Assembly: GCA_002400085.1 (NCBI GenBank)
Contig: DHEX01000103.1
Location: forward strand, 1 to 11,675
Direction: 5' to 3'
Source: Clostridiaceae bacterium UBA4839
Lineage (GTDB): Bacteria > Bacillota > Clostridia > Clostridiales > Caloramatoraceae
Length of the DNA: 11,675 bases
Of this stretch, positions 1-7,177 are shown one piece after another. The notes below the pieces were generated by a model. That model was not told where the DNA came from. It worked only from the letters and a program-made list of their open reading frames with translations, and did no database searches. Both the position numbers and the translations under genes were made by a program. The first letter of the stretch is position 1; every line of letters begins with the position of its first letter.

Positions 1-12
1 AGGAGGAATATT

Positions 13-1170
13 ATGAATAAGTTATATTTAGACAATGCTGCTACATCTTATCCAAAAGCACCTAAAGTTTCTGAAAAAATGTGTGAATACATAAATAAGG
101 TTGGAAGCAATGTGTCAAGAGGAATATATTCATCATCAAAAAATGCTGGTCAGGTAGTATATAAAACCCGTGAAATGCTGTGCGATTTATTTAATTTCGA
201 TGAGCCTTTAAATGTTGTTTTTACAAAAAATATTACAGAAAGCTTAAACACAATAATAAAAGGATATCTTAAAGATGGAGATCACGTTATTGTATCCTCC
301 ATGGAGCATAACGCTGTTATGAGACCTCTTATGGGTCTTAAAGGCATAGAAATTGACAGGGTTCCCTGCGATTCACTGGGAAAACTTAATCCAAATGATA
401 TAGAAAAATATATTAAGCCAAACACAAAGCTTCTCGTTATGATACATGCATCTAATGTCTGCGGAACCATAATAGATGCAGAAGCTGTGGGAAAAATATG
501 TAAGAAGCATAATATAAAGTTTGTTTTGGATACCGCACAAACTTCAGGTATACTGCCTGTAGACTTTAAAAAATATAATTTAAGTGCCCTATGCTTTACA
601 GGCCATAAAGGGCTTTTAGGTCCACAGGGGATTGGCGGATTTTTAATTAACAGTGAATTTGCAAAAGAAATTAAGCCCTTAATTGAAGGCGGCACAGGCA
701 GTCTATCTGAATCAGAGCTTCAGCCAGGGTATCTGCCTGATAAATTTGAAGCAGGCACATTAAATATCCCAGGAATATATGGGCTTAATGCTTCATTAAA
801 ATATATTAAAGATAAAGGAATTGAAAACATAAAAGCCATTGAGGATGATCTCACGAAAAGATTTTTAGATAATATAAACAATATGGATGACGCAGTACTT
901 TATGGAATAAATGGAACAGAGGGCAGAACTGCTGTTATATCTTTGGATTTTCCAAAGCTTGATAATTCAGAAGTTGCATTTGTTTTAGACAGGGATTTTG
1001 GTATAATGACAAGAGTTGGACTGCATTGTGCGCCATCTGCTCATAAAACTTTAGGCTCCTATCCAAAAGGTACTGTAAGATTTAGTCCAGGGCACTTTTT
1101 AACAGTTAAGGATATAGATTACGCCTGCCAATGTATATATAAAACCTTAAAATTATTAAAAAGCGAATAA
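13..1170 (+). CDS. Class V aminotransferase-fold PLP enzyme, cysteine desulfurase type
   Basis: 385 aa, with AGGAGG at the first bases of the window 6 nt before the ATG. It resembles the SufS/NifS/Csd group, which take sulfur from L-cysteine as an enzyme persulfide and release alanine. Visible residues: H99 in SSMEHNAV (stacks on PLP), D173 and Q176 in VLDTAQTSG (PLP ring), H198-K199 in FTGHKG (K199 as Schiff-base lysine), C339 in GLHCAPSAHKTLG where the desulfurase cysteine sits, and R356 in TVRFSPG (substrate carboxylate). The length is slightly below the roughly 400 aa of SufS, as in the short clostridial cysteine desulfurase family proteins. No suf or isc scaffold gene follows, so the sulfur acceptor is unknown. 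Selenocysteine lyase or another class V aminotransferase activity is possible. Family confidence is high, exact substrate moderate. Confidence 0.9.
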   Translation: MNKLYLDNAATSYPKAPKVSEKMCEYINKVGSNVSRGIYSSSKNAGQVVYKTREMLCDLFNFDEPLNVVFTKNITESLNTIIKGYLKDGDHVIVSSMEHNAVMRPLMGLKGIEIDRVPCDSLGKLNPNDIEKYIKPNTKLLVMIHASNVCGTIIDAEAVGKICKKHNIKFVLDTAQTSGILPVDFKKYNLSALCFTGHKGLLGPQGIGGFLINSEFAKEIKPLIEGGTGSLSESELQPGYLPDKFEAGTLNIPGIYGLNASLKYIKDKGIENIKAIEDDLTKRFLDNINNMDDAVLYGINGTEGRTAVISLDFPKLDNSEVAFVLDRDFGIMTRVGLHCAPSAHKTLGSYPKGTVRFSPGHFLTVKDIDYACQCIYKTLKLLKSE

Positions 1171-1216
1171 TTTAAATAGGTAAATAAATATAATTTAATG
1201 ACAAATATATTAATTC

Positions 1217-1245
1217 TTGTAAAAAATCTATTTCTTGTTTAAAAT
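1217..1245 (+). promoter_or_regulatory. Candidate sigma-A promoter for plsY
   Basis: TTGTAA at 1217-1222, a 17-nt spacer and TAAAAT at 1240-1245 lie in the AT-rich gap after the aminotransferase gene. The hexamers are reasonable, but the background is so AT-rich that chance matches are common. No terminator is visible between the two genes, so readthrough from upstream is also possible. Confidence 0.35.
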
Positions 1246-1277
1246 ATTATTAATATTATTTGTAAAGGAGATTGGAT

Positions 1278-1871
1278 ATGAAAATATTTTTACTTGCTGT
1301 TTTATCTTACATTATAGGTTCATTTCCAACAGGAGTTGTAATAGGAAAAAAGTTTTACAATATCGATATAAGAGAACACAGTTCTAAAAATATGGGCGGC
1401 ACAAATGCAGGAAGAGTTCTTGGTAAAAAAGCTGGAATTATTGTAACTGTAATTGATATAGCAAAGCTTATGATTCCTACATATTTAGCAAGAAGATACT
1501 ATGGAATTGATATTGCAGCCATTATAGGTGCCTGTGGAATGGTTGGTCATGCCTACCCTGTTTTTGCAAAGTTTAAAGGCGGGAAATGTGTATCCTCTTA
1601 TATGGGTGTTATGCTTGTTTTAAATCCCCTTTCAGCTTTAATACCTTTTGCAATATGGAATATTCTTAAATATGTTTTAAATTATGTCTCATTATCTTCA
1701 ATGATTGCCTGTGTATTATCTGCATTTTTATTTAAATTCTTTAGCCCTGAGAACCAAATTGCCTTTTATGTTATGCTTGCTGCAGCCTTCTTTGTTATTT
1801 TCCTTCACAGGGCAAATATTAAAAGACTGTTAAATGGCACAGAAAATAAAACAAGAAAAAAGCAAGCTTGA
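1278..1871 (+). CDS. plsY: Acyl-phosphate:glycerol-3-phosphate acyltransferase PlsY
   Basis: 197 aa, very hydrophobic multi-pass membrane protein. PlsY transfers an acyl group from acyl-phosphate (made by PlsX) to glycerol-3-phosphate, the first step of phospholipid synthesis. The three family motifs are present: SSKNMGGTNAGRVLG (35-49, usual form SGNxGATNxxRxLG), GHAYPVFAKFKGGKCVSS (90-107) and HRANIKRLLNGTE (177-189). In motif 2 the usual FKGGKG is FKGGKC, so Cys104 replaces a normally conserved Gly. Motif 1 has GGTN for GATN. It may therefore be a divergent PlsY or a second paralogue. Start choice: AAAGGAG at 1264-1270 is 7 nt from the ATG at 1278. An in-frame TTG at 1272 is only 1 nt from that site and is unlikely. 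The gene ends in a basic tail (NKTRKKQA). Confidence 0.9.
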   Translation: MKIFLLAVLSYIIGSFPTGVVIGKKFYNIDIREHSSKNMGGTNAGRVLGKKAGIIVTVIDIAKLMIPTYLARRYYGIDIAAIIGACGMVGHAYPVFAKFKGGKCVSSYMGVMLVLNPLSALIPFAIWNILKYVLNYVSLSSMIACVLSAFLFKFFSPENQIAFYVMLAAAFFVIFLHRANIKRLLNGTENKTRKKQA

Positions 1872-1896
1872 CTTTTTAAAATTTATAATATATAGT
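1868..1896 (+). promoter_or_regulatory. Promoter of the argS T-box leader, overlapping the plsY stop
   Basis: TTGACT at 1868-1873, a 17-nt spacer and TATAGT at 1891-1896 give a good sigma-A match. The -35 box contains the plsY TGA stop (1869-1871). The predicted start near 1903 lies just before T-box stem I, which is where it should be for this leader. Confidence 0.7.
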
Positions 1897-1904
1897 ATTA
1901 TACA

Positions 1905-2135
1905 AATTTGCAAAATCGATGAAGAGGATAAGTATTTTAATGATGCCTTAAAGCGAGAAAGGGATGGTGAAAGCCTTTTAAGGATGAGTTAAGAGAATAG
2001 AACCTTGAAGATGCATCCAGAAACTGAAGTATTGCATTAGTATGGATTGCCCCGAAAGGGTTAAAAAACGAGTGGGCTTTTAGCCAATGTGAGTGGTACC
2101 GCGGATAAACCGTCTCTTTTTGAGACGGTTTTTTT
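1905..2135 (+). promoter_or_regulatory. T-box riboswitch (tRNA-Arg sensing) for argS
   Basis: T-box leaders bind uncharged tRNA and let transcription pass the terminator only when the amino acid is scarce. Visible parts: the kink-turn side GATGAAGAGG (1919-1928) facing CCTTGAAGAT (2003-2012), the AGTA bulge (1931-1934), the stem I apex with GATGGTGAAAGCC (1963-1975), and the T-box sequence GAGTGGTACCGCGG (2091-2104). The triplet just before A2002 and the closing CCTT is AGA (1999-2001), an arginine codon, which agrees with argS downstream. The antiterminator can be drawn exactly: GAG 2091-2093 pairs with CTC 2114-2116, TGGTACC forms the 7-nt bulge, and GCGG 2101-2104 pairs with CCGT 2110-2113. 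UGGU (2094-2097) would pair with an ACCA tRNA end. The antiterminator shares bases with the terminator stem, so the two folds exclude each other. Confidence 0.95.
2108..2135 (+). terminator. T-box intrinsic terminator
   Basis: AACCGTCTC (2108-2116), loop TTTTT, GAGACGGTT (2122-2130), then a T run. The 9-bp stem is perfect. Its 5' arm is also the 3' arm of the T-box antiterminator. Confidence 0.95.
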
Positions 2136-2136
2136 A

Positions 2137-2260
2137 TTTGATGGCTATAATCTGTAATACATTCATACTGACCAGCTGCCTTGACCTTATAGCACGATTT
2201 TTTATTCGATGACTATAACTCGTAACACCCCGTTTAAGCTAGGTGTTACGAATAAATCGG
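2137..2260. repeat. Degenerate copy (C) of the CCGATGGCT structured repeat
   Basis: Two related modules are seen. TTTGATGGCTATAATCTGTAA at 2137-2157 resembles the left module of the other copies. TTCGATGACTATAACTCGTAA begins at 2205 and resembles the left module of the copy at 10365. The second module contains a perfect 10-bp hairpin (TCGTAACACC 2220-2229, GGTGTTACGA 2242-2251). Around it TCGAT 2206-2210 can pair with ATCGG 2256-2260 using one T-G wobble, the same outer pairing as in the better copies. The long third stem of those copies is missing, while CCTTAT before the second module is kept. The 160 nt between the T-box terminator and argS is mostly this element. No coding potential was seen. 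Confidence 0.6.
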
Positions 2261-2295
2261 TTCTTATTTTAAAATGATAAAATGGAGGGTTAAAT

Positions 2296-3993
2296 ATGGA
2301 TTATAAAAAGACAATTGCACAAAGAATAGCAAGTATAATAAATATTGATGCAAAGGAAATTGAAAAAATGATAGAAATTCCGCCGGATGCTGCGCTTGGT
2401 GATTTTGCACTGCCTTGCTTTAAGCTCTCAAAGGCAATGAAAAAATCACCTAAACTAATTGCTGATGAGCTTGTTTCATCTATTGATAAAGAAGGTTTTG
2501 AAAAAATCGATTCTGTATCTGGATATTTGAACTTTTTTATTGAAAAGGCTGCTTTCACAGAAAAAACTATTTTAAATATAATAAGTGAAGGAAACTGCTA
2601 TGGCCATTCTAATGATGGGGCAGGTAAAACAATTACCATAGATTATTCCTCCCCTAACATAGCAAAACCATTTCATGTAGGGCATTTATATTCAACAGCT
2701 ATAGGAAATTCACTTTATAAATTATTTTCATCCCAAGGTTATAAAGCTATAGGAATAAACCACATTGGGGACTGGGGAACACAATTTGGTAAATTAATAA
2801 CTGCTTATGATAGATGGGTAGATAAAGATGCATTAGAAAAGAATCCTATTAATGAGATGCTTAGAATTTATGTCAAATTTCATGAGGAAGCAGAAAAGGA
2901 TCCTGAGCTTGAAGATATTGCAAGACAGCATTTTAAAGCTCTCGAAGATGGCTGCCCTCATGAAACTGAGCTTTGGAAAAAGATGAAAGATTTAAGTATG
3001 AAAGAATTTAATAAAGTATATGATATGCTTGGAATAAAATTTGATTCTTATGCAGGTGAAAGCTTTTATAACGATAAGATGGATGCTGTTATTGATGAAC
3101 TTGAAGCCAAAGGTCTCTTAACAGAAAGCAATGGCGCACAAGTTGTAAACCTTGATGCCTATAATATGCCCCCCTGCATCATTAAAAAATCAGATGGAGC
3201 AACAATTTATGCTACAAGAGATTTAGCTGCTGCTATTTATAGAGATAAAACTTATCACTTTTATAGAAATGTATATGTAGTAGGTTCAGAGCAGACGCTT
3301 CATTTTAAACAGGTATTTACTGTTCTAAAGCTTATGGGATATGATTTTGCAGATAGATGCATACATGTAGGCTTTGGTCTTGTTAAATTTGAGGATAAAA
3401 AGCTTTCTACAAGAAAGGGAGATGTAATATTCCTTGAAGATTTATTAAATGAAGCTGTATCACGCTCAAGAGAGCTCATTGAAAATAAAAATCCTAATCT
3501 TGAGAACAAGGATGATTTAGCTAAAAAAATTGGAATTGGTGCCGTTATTTTTACTTATCTTAAAAACAACAGAGAAAGAGATATAATATTTAACTGGAAT
3601 GAAATTCTTAATTTTGACGGTGAAACAGGACCTTATGTACAGTACACTTATGCAAGGGGAAGAAGCATTTTAAGAAGAGCTTCACAAGAAGATTTTAGTG
3701 CTGCTCCAGATTTCACTGATATGGTAACACCTGAAGAATTTGAGCTATCAAAATTGTTATCAGCCTTTAATAATGCAATAAATCTTGCTATAGAAAAATA
3801 TGAACCTTCAATTGTTACAAGATATGTAATTGATGTGGCAAAATCTTTCAATAAGCTTTATAATATGCACCCTATTTTATCCTGTGAAAATAAAGGTTTA
3901 AAATCTGCAAGGCTTAAACTTGTTGAAGCATCAACTATTGTAATTAAAAACGCCCTTTCACTTCTTGGTATTGAAGTTGTTGAAAAAATGTAA
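2296..3993 (+). CDS. argS: Arginyl-tRNA synthetase
   Basis: 565 aa, the normal length for bacterial ArgRS. It charges tRNA-Arg with arginine using ATP in the cytoplasm. Order of parts: N-terminal tRNA-recognition domain (about 1-85), class I Rossmann catalytic core with SSPNIAKPFHVGHLYST (118-134, HVGH being the HIGH signature) and FEDKKLSTRKG (365-375, in the KMSKS position), then the helical DALR-type anticodon-binding domain (about 450-565, with the ArgRS-typical FNxLYNxHPIL). ArgRS often lacks the second lysine of KMSKS, so LSTRKG is normal. GGAGGG at 2284-2289 supports the ATG at 2296. Expression should be induced by arginine starvation through the upstream T-box. Confidence 0.98.
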   Translation: MDYKKTIAQRIASIINIDAKEIEKMIEIPPDAALGDFALPCFKLSKAMKKSPKLIADELVSSIDKEGFEKIDSVSGYLNFFIEKAAFTEKTILNIISEGNCYGHSNDGAGKTITIDYSSPNIAKPFHVGHLYSTAIGNSLYKLFSSQGYKAIGINHIGDWGTQFGKLITAYDRWVDKDALEKNPINEMLRIYVKFHEEAEKDPELEDIARQHFKALEDGCPHETELWKKMKDLSMKEFNKVYDMLGIKFDSYAGESFYNDKMDAVIDELEAKGLLTESNGAQVVNLDAYNMPPCIIKKSDGATIYATRDLAAAIYRDKTYHFYRNVYVVGSEQTLHFKQVFTVLKLMGYDFADRCIHVGFGLVKFEDKKLSTRKGDVIFLEDLLNEAVSRSRELIENKNPNLENKDDLAKKIGIGAVIFTYLKNNRERDIIFNWNEILNFDGETGPYVQYTYARGRSILRRASQEDFSAAPDFTDMVTPEEFELSKLLSAFNNAINLAIEKYEPSIVTRYVIDVAKSFNKLYNMHPILSCENKGLKSARLKLVEASTIVIKNALSLLGIEVVEKM

Positions 3994-4061
3994 TGAATTA
4001 AAAGTTTATTTATTGCAGATTATTTGCTAAAATGGTAAGGGAGACAAAGGAGGGGGACAAT

Positions 4062-4871
4062 ATGTTAGTTAATGACTGGAAAGAATTTTTAATACCCTAT
4101 GAGCAGGCTGTCGAAGAACTAAAAGTTAAGTTTAAAGGAATAAGAAAACAATATAGAGATAAAAATCAGTATTCTCCAATTGAGTTTGTCACTGGCAGAG
4201 TTAAAGAAATATCAAGCATCCTTGAAAAAGCTAAAAAACTTGATATCCCTTTTAGCAAAATAGCAGATGAAATGGAGGATATAGCAGGAATAAGAATTGT
4301 ATGTCAATTTGTAGAGGATATATATACAGTTGTTGATTTGATTCACCAAAGAGATGGTAAAGATTTAAAAATTGTTTATGAAAAAGATTATGTTAATAAT
4401 CAGAAAGAAAGCGGCTACAGGAGCTATCATATTATAATAAAGTATCCTGTTCAAACTACTGTGGGAGAAATTGAAATATTAGCTGAAATTCAGGTAAGAA
4501 CTTTAGCAATGAACTTTTGGGCCACTATTGAACATTCTTTAAATTACAAGTATAAGCAAAGCATTCCTGAAGATATCAAAGAAAGGCTTAAAAAAACTGC
4601 TGATTTAGTAACTGAACTTGATACAGAAATGTCTCAAATAAAAGGGGAAATCATTGATGCACAAAGAACCTTTGAAATAAAATCCAGTATTATTTCTGAT
4701 ATTCTCGATAACATTATTACGCTGTATTCCCTTGGAAAGATCTCTGAATCAACTGATATTCAAGATAGATTTAATAAATTGTTAGATGGTGGAAACATAT
4801 ATGAATTTGAACTTTTATTAGATGAATCCAATAAAAAAGTACAGCAGTACAGGCTTGAAGCATTAAAATAG
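4062..4871 (+). CDS. relQ: Small alarmone synthetase, GTP pyrophosphokinase (RelQ type)
   Basis: 269 aa from the preferred start. RelQ-type enzymes transfer pyrophosphate from ATP to GTP or GDP to make (p)ppGpp. They have no hydrolase, TGS or ACT domains, and none is seen here. Synthetase motifs: EDIAGIRIV (72-80), YEKDYVNNQKESGYRSYH (106-123), AEIQVRTLAMNFWATIEHSLNYKY (141-164), all close to RelQ/YjbM wording. The C-terminal part (about 200-269) is helical, charged and longer than in the roughly 210-aa Bacillus RelQ. Start choice: AAAGGAGGGGG (4046-4056) precedes the ATG at 4062. An upstream in-frame ATG at 4032 has no comparable site. It lies 68 nt after argS with no terminator between, so the two may be cotranscribed, which would put a starvation-signal enzyme under the arginine T-box. 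Confidence 0.92.
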   Translation: MLVNDWKEFLIPYEQAVEELKVKFKGIRKQYRDKNQYSPIEFVTGRVKEISSILEKAKKLDIPFSKIADEMEDIAGIRIVCQFVEDIYTVVDLIHQRDGKDLKIVYEKDYVNNQKESGYRSYHIIIKYPVQTTVGEIEILAEIQVRTLAMNFWATIEHSLNYKYKQSIPEDIKERLKKTADLVTELDTEMSQIKGEIIDAQRTFEIKSSIISDILDNIITLYSLGKISESTDIQDRFNKLLDGGNIYEFELLLDESNKKVQQYRLEALK

Positions 4872-4888
4872 CTCGTAATAGCATTCCT

Positions 4889-4929
4889 AAAGCAGCATTA
4901 AATATTTTATTGATATTTCATGCTGCTTT
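4889..4929 (+). terminator. Long hairpin after relQ, possible first terminator
   Basis: AAAGCAGCAT (4889-4898) pairs perfectly with ATGCTGCTTT (4920-4929), and inside it AAATAT (4900-4905) pairs with ATATTT (4913-4918). Only three T follow the stem, so it may protect the mRNA end or terminate weakly. The A-rich 5' flank is also too short to make a clear minus-strand terminator. Confidence 0.45.
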
Positions 4930-4950
4930 CATAATATGTAGGAGCAATCT

Positions 4951-4977
4951 AATAGCTGCCTCAGGGAGCTATTTTTT
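4951..4977 (+). terminator. Intrinsic terminator after relQ
   Basis: AATAGCT (4951-4957) pairs with AGCTATT (4967-4973), extended by CC/GG past a G-G mismatch. The closing T's continue into TTTTTT up to 4977. It ends the argS-relQ unit. Confidence 0.8.
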
Positions 4978-5019
4978 AATTATTTATACTATATTAGCTA
5001 AATTTAAATATAATAATAA

Positions 5020-5047
5020 TTAACATAATCAAATATTCTGCTATAAT
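5020..5047 (+). promoter_or_regulatory. Promoter for the 5077 membrane protein gene
   Basis: TTAACA (5020-5025), a 16-nt spacer and a perfect TATAAT (5042-5047). It comes just after a terminator and about 30 nt before the start codon, so the position fits. Confidence 0.6.
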
Positions 5048-5076
5048 ATATTCGTTTATGAAAGTAAGGTGATAAA

Positions 5077-6504
5077 ATGAGCAGTAAGAAAATCAGTATT
5101 AAATATCTTATTCCCTTAATTGTAATTTCACTTATACTGCTTATTTCAAATATGGGTCAAAGTTTTAGAGATGATACTTTTTTAAATGATAGAGCTGTTG
5201 AACATGCAAATAATCTTCAAGCTATATGGGACAAATCTAAGAATCAATCCCAATACTATGACCTTTCTTCAAAATATATAATTGAATATATCGCTAACAT
5301 TGGATTAAAACCCTATTACCCTGAGGGCTATTCAAGAGACCTTATTACATATATGCCAAACTTTAAATATCCTTCAATTTTGTCGGTTATAGATAAACAT
5401 GGAAAAGAAATTAAAAAATATAACTACGGAGAGGATTTCTTTGAATTTTTTAAAGGAAATAATAATTGTGGTGTAGTTAAAGGTCATGCTGATATTATAG
5501 AAAAATTACCTGATAAAAATATACTACTAAATGAGATAGTATTATTTGATGACTACTATAATAAGACTGATGAAGAAATAAAAAAAACTGATGCATTTTT
5601 AAAATATAATGGAGCCGCTGCAGTTATAACGCCCTCCCACACTTTAGATCTTAAAAATGAATCAGGTTTGTATGATCAAATAAACAATTCATCAGAAAAC
5701 CCCCTTATTAAGTTCATTGTAACAAGACGGGTTTATACGGAGCTAACGGAATTTTCTAAAAAGGGATATACTTTAAAAGTGCAGTCAGGTGCAGATATAG
5801 AATTATCTAATTCTAAAATATTAGCTGGAAAAATTGATGGAAAGAATACTTCCTATAAGCCATTAGTTATATTAACCTATTATGATGGGATATATAGAAA
5901 CCCTTATATAAAAAAAGAAGAGTACATAAATTATGCCTTGCCGCCTTCAATCATTCTTGAATGTATGAAATCCATAGATTTACAGAGGAATAATCAACCG
6001 GATAGAACCATAATTTTTGTATTCCTACCAGGGCAGATGCTAAATATGGTTCCTGATTTCAAAAATACTATAAATATTCCAGGCGACTGCCTGCTATTTA
6101 ATATGTTAGGTTCAAGCAACGAAGTAATTTTAAGTTATACAAACTCCTCTAAATTTACTGCTGAAAGCGTTGAAGCTTTTGCATCTAAAAATAATATAGA
6201 AATAGTATCTAAATCTACTGATAGCATTAATCCTTATAATATTATTCAAATAGAAGCAATAAATTCTATGAGTAATAATCAAATTAATAATAAGTATCTT
6301 AATAATTCAGGTAAGTTCATATTGTCATTAATAGGCGATGAATGTTATGATCTCGATTTTGTTACTGCGAACTTCAGAAGTATTAGAAAAATAAAGCGTT
6401 ATGTAAAATATCACTCAGCATCAATATCTTTAATTGCGTTTGGGATCATGTTATTTGCAATTTTTAATGATCATGATTCAAAATTAATTGACAAAAAAAA
6501 ATAA
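5077..6504 (+). CDS. Membrane-anchored M28-peptidase-like protein lacking catalytic residues
   Basis: 475 aa, no confident named family. AAGGTG (5066-5071) precedes the ATG. There is an N-terminal membrane segment (about 9-25), a large domain that is probably extracellular, a second membrane segment (about 446-463) and a lysine-rich end. The large domain reads like an M28 aminopeptidase. Residues about 100-245 look like an inserted PA-type domain (AFLKYNGAAAVITP, LIKFIVTRRVY). SKILAGKIDGKNTSYKPLVILTYYDG (246-271) matches the family pattern N-V-x-G-K-I-x-G...VxxAHYDG, with threonine where the zinc-binding His should be. TIIFVFLPGQ (311-320) matches the xIxFVFxxGEE strand, with PGQ in place of the catalytic GEE. 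The zinc-site Asp/Asn-Ala-Ser-Gly segment is also not recognisable. It is probably a non-catalytic binding or scaffold protein. The fold call is by eye and moderate. Flanked by its own promoter and perR, it is probably a single gene. Confidence 0.6.
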   Translation: MSSKKISIKYLIPLIVISLILLISNMGQSFRDDTFLNDRAVEHANNLQAIWDKSKNQSQYYDLSSKYIIEYIANIGLKPYYPEGYSRDLITYMPNFKYPSILSVIDKHGKEIKKYNYGEDFFEFFKGNNNCGVVKGHADIIEKLPDKNILLNEIVLFDDYYNKTDEEIKKTDAFLKYNGAAAVITPSHTLDLKNESGLYDQINNSSENPLIKFIVTRRVYTELTEFSKKGYTLKVQSGADIELSNSKILAGKIDGKNTSYKPLVILTYYDGIYRNPYIKKEEYINYALPPSIILECMKSIDLQRNNQPDRTIIFVFLPGQMLNMVPDFKNTINIPGDCLLFNMLGSSNEVILSYTNSSKFTAESVEAFASKNNIEIVSKSTDSINPYNIIQIEAINSMSNNQINNKYLNNSGKFILSLIGDECYDLDFVTANFRSIRKIKRYVKYHSASISLIAFGIMLFAIFNDHDSKLIDKKK

Positions 6505-6516
6505 ATAGATTATGCT
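6488..6516 (+). promoter_or_regulatory. Candidate promoter for perR, inside the end of the upstream gene
   Basis: Perfect TTGACA (6488-6493), a 17-nt spacer and TATGCT (6511-6516). The -35 box lies within the last codons of the upstream gene. Just downstream, AGATAATAATTTTCT (6523-6537) agrees with the PerR box TTATAATNATTATAA at 9 of 14 fixed positions. That is suggestive of autoregulation but weak in such AT-rich DNA. Confidence 0.5.
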
Positions 6517-6555
6517 ATTTGTAGATAATAATTTTCTTTTAATAGGATGGTGGAT

Positions 6556-6975
6556 ATGGAAAACTTAACATTGTTATTCAAAGAAAAAAATTTAAAGCTA
6601 ACGCCTCAAAGGTATGCTATATATAAGTACTTAAAATCTACCAAGTCCCATCCTTCCGCTGAAATGATATATGATAACTTAAAAGCTAATTATCCAACAA
6701 TGAGCCTTGCAACAATTTATAAAACATTAAAGACTCTTATTGAATTAGGTGTGGTAATTGAGTTAAATGTTGGCGAAGATAATTTTAGATATGATGCAAA
6801 TACAAGCCAGCATCCCCATATAATTTGTTTATCATGCGGCAGGGTTGATGATATTGAAAATGCAGATTTTAATTTTCTTGATGACGAGGCTAAAAAATAT
6901 ACTGACTATAAGATTGATACCCATCAACTATATTTTTACGGTATATGCCCTGAATGTCAAAAAAAGTCTGAATAA
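6556..6975 (+). CDS. perR: PerR-type Fur family peroxide-sensing repressor
   Basis: 139 aa. N-terminal winged helix (about 1-80, with KLTPQRYAIYKYL and SLATIYKTLKTL as the recognition part) and a C-terminal dimerisation and metal domain. The five PerR regulatory-metal ligands can be placed by comparison with B. subtilis PerR: H32 (SHPSAEMIY), D80 (FRYDANTSQ), H86 and H88 (QHPHIIC), D99 (RVDDIEN). Asp rather than Glu at the last position favours PerR over Fur. Structural zinc ligands are CLSC (91-94) and CPEC (131-134). PerR with iron represses peroxide-defence genes until H2O2 oxidises its histidines. No rubrerythrin or catalase gene is adjacent. Start choice: an ATG at 6547 is in frame, but only the ATG at 6556 has an AGGATGG site (6544-6550) at usable distance. 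The last codons form part of the terminator stem. Confidence 0.85.
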   Translation: MENLTLLFKEKNLKLTPQRYAIYKYLKSTKSHPSAEMIYDNLKANYPTMSLATIYKTLKTLIELGVVIELNVGEDNFRYDANTSQHPHIICLSCGRVDDIENADFNFLDDEAKKYTDYKIDTHQLYFYGICPECQKKSE

Positions 6976-6990
6976 ATTCAGACTTTTTTT
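6965..6990. terminator. Bidirectional terminator overlapping the perR stop
   Basis: AGTCTGAA (6965-6972), loop TAAA, TTCAGACT (6977-6984), then T's to 6990. Seven A's (6959-6965) on the other side make a U-tract for minus-strand RNA too. It can therefore end perR and the convergent binding-protein gene. The loop contains the perR TAA stop. Confidence 0.88.
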
Positions 6991-7004
6991 GATTTTATCT
7001 TTTG

Positions 7005-7165
7005 TCCGATGGCTACCATCCGTAAATATCCTAACGGCTGGTACGCCCCTGGATCGGCTCTTCTAAGGCTCGCTTTGAAAGTACCACTTATAAGAAGGCT
7101 CTGCTGAGCGAGCCTAAGAATCACCTTATCCGATGGCTGCTATCCGTAAATATCTTAACGGCTGC
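7005..7165. repeat. Copy A of the CCGATGGCT structured repeat
   Basis: Three paired parts. P1: CCGAT 7006-7010 with ATCGG 7053-7057. P2: TACCATCCGT 7014-7023 with ACGGCTGGTA 7034-7043, one mismatch. P3: 14-base arms 7061-7074 and 7107-7120, one mismatch, with GGCTCGCT/AGCGAGCC perfect. After P3 and the conserved CACCTTAT, the left module (7005-7040) returns at 7129-7164 with 33 of 36 bases identical. The element fills the gap between two convergent genes. If the minus-strand gene is read to the bidirectional terminator, the element lies in its 3' UTR. No ORF, transposase or known riboswitch was recognised. Confidence 0.85.
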
Positions 7166-7177
7166 TTAATTAACCCT

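Noticed and set aside
2220..2251. Hairpin before argS as a second terminator
   Set aside because: The stem is strong but AATAAATCGG follows instead of a U-tract. It matches the P2 part of the repeat.
6523..6537. PerR box in front of perR
   Set aside because: Only 9 of 14 fixed positions match in AT-rich DNA, too weak to list as a separate operator.
6845..7066. Open frame overlapping perR and running into repeat copy A
   Set aside because: It is out of frame with a clear PerR protein and crosses the terminator.
7005..7165. CRISPR array
   Set aside because: There are only two related units in copy A, which are separated by a hairpin and not by unique spacers.
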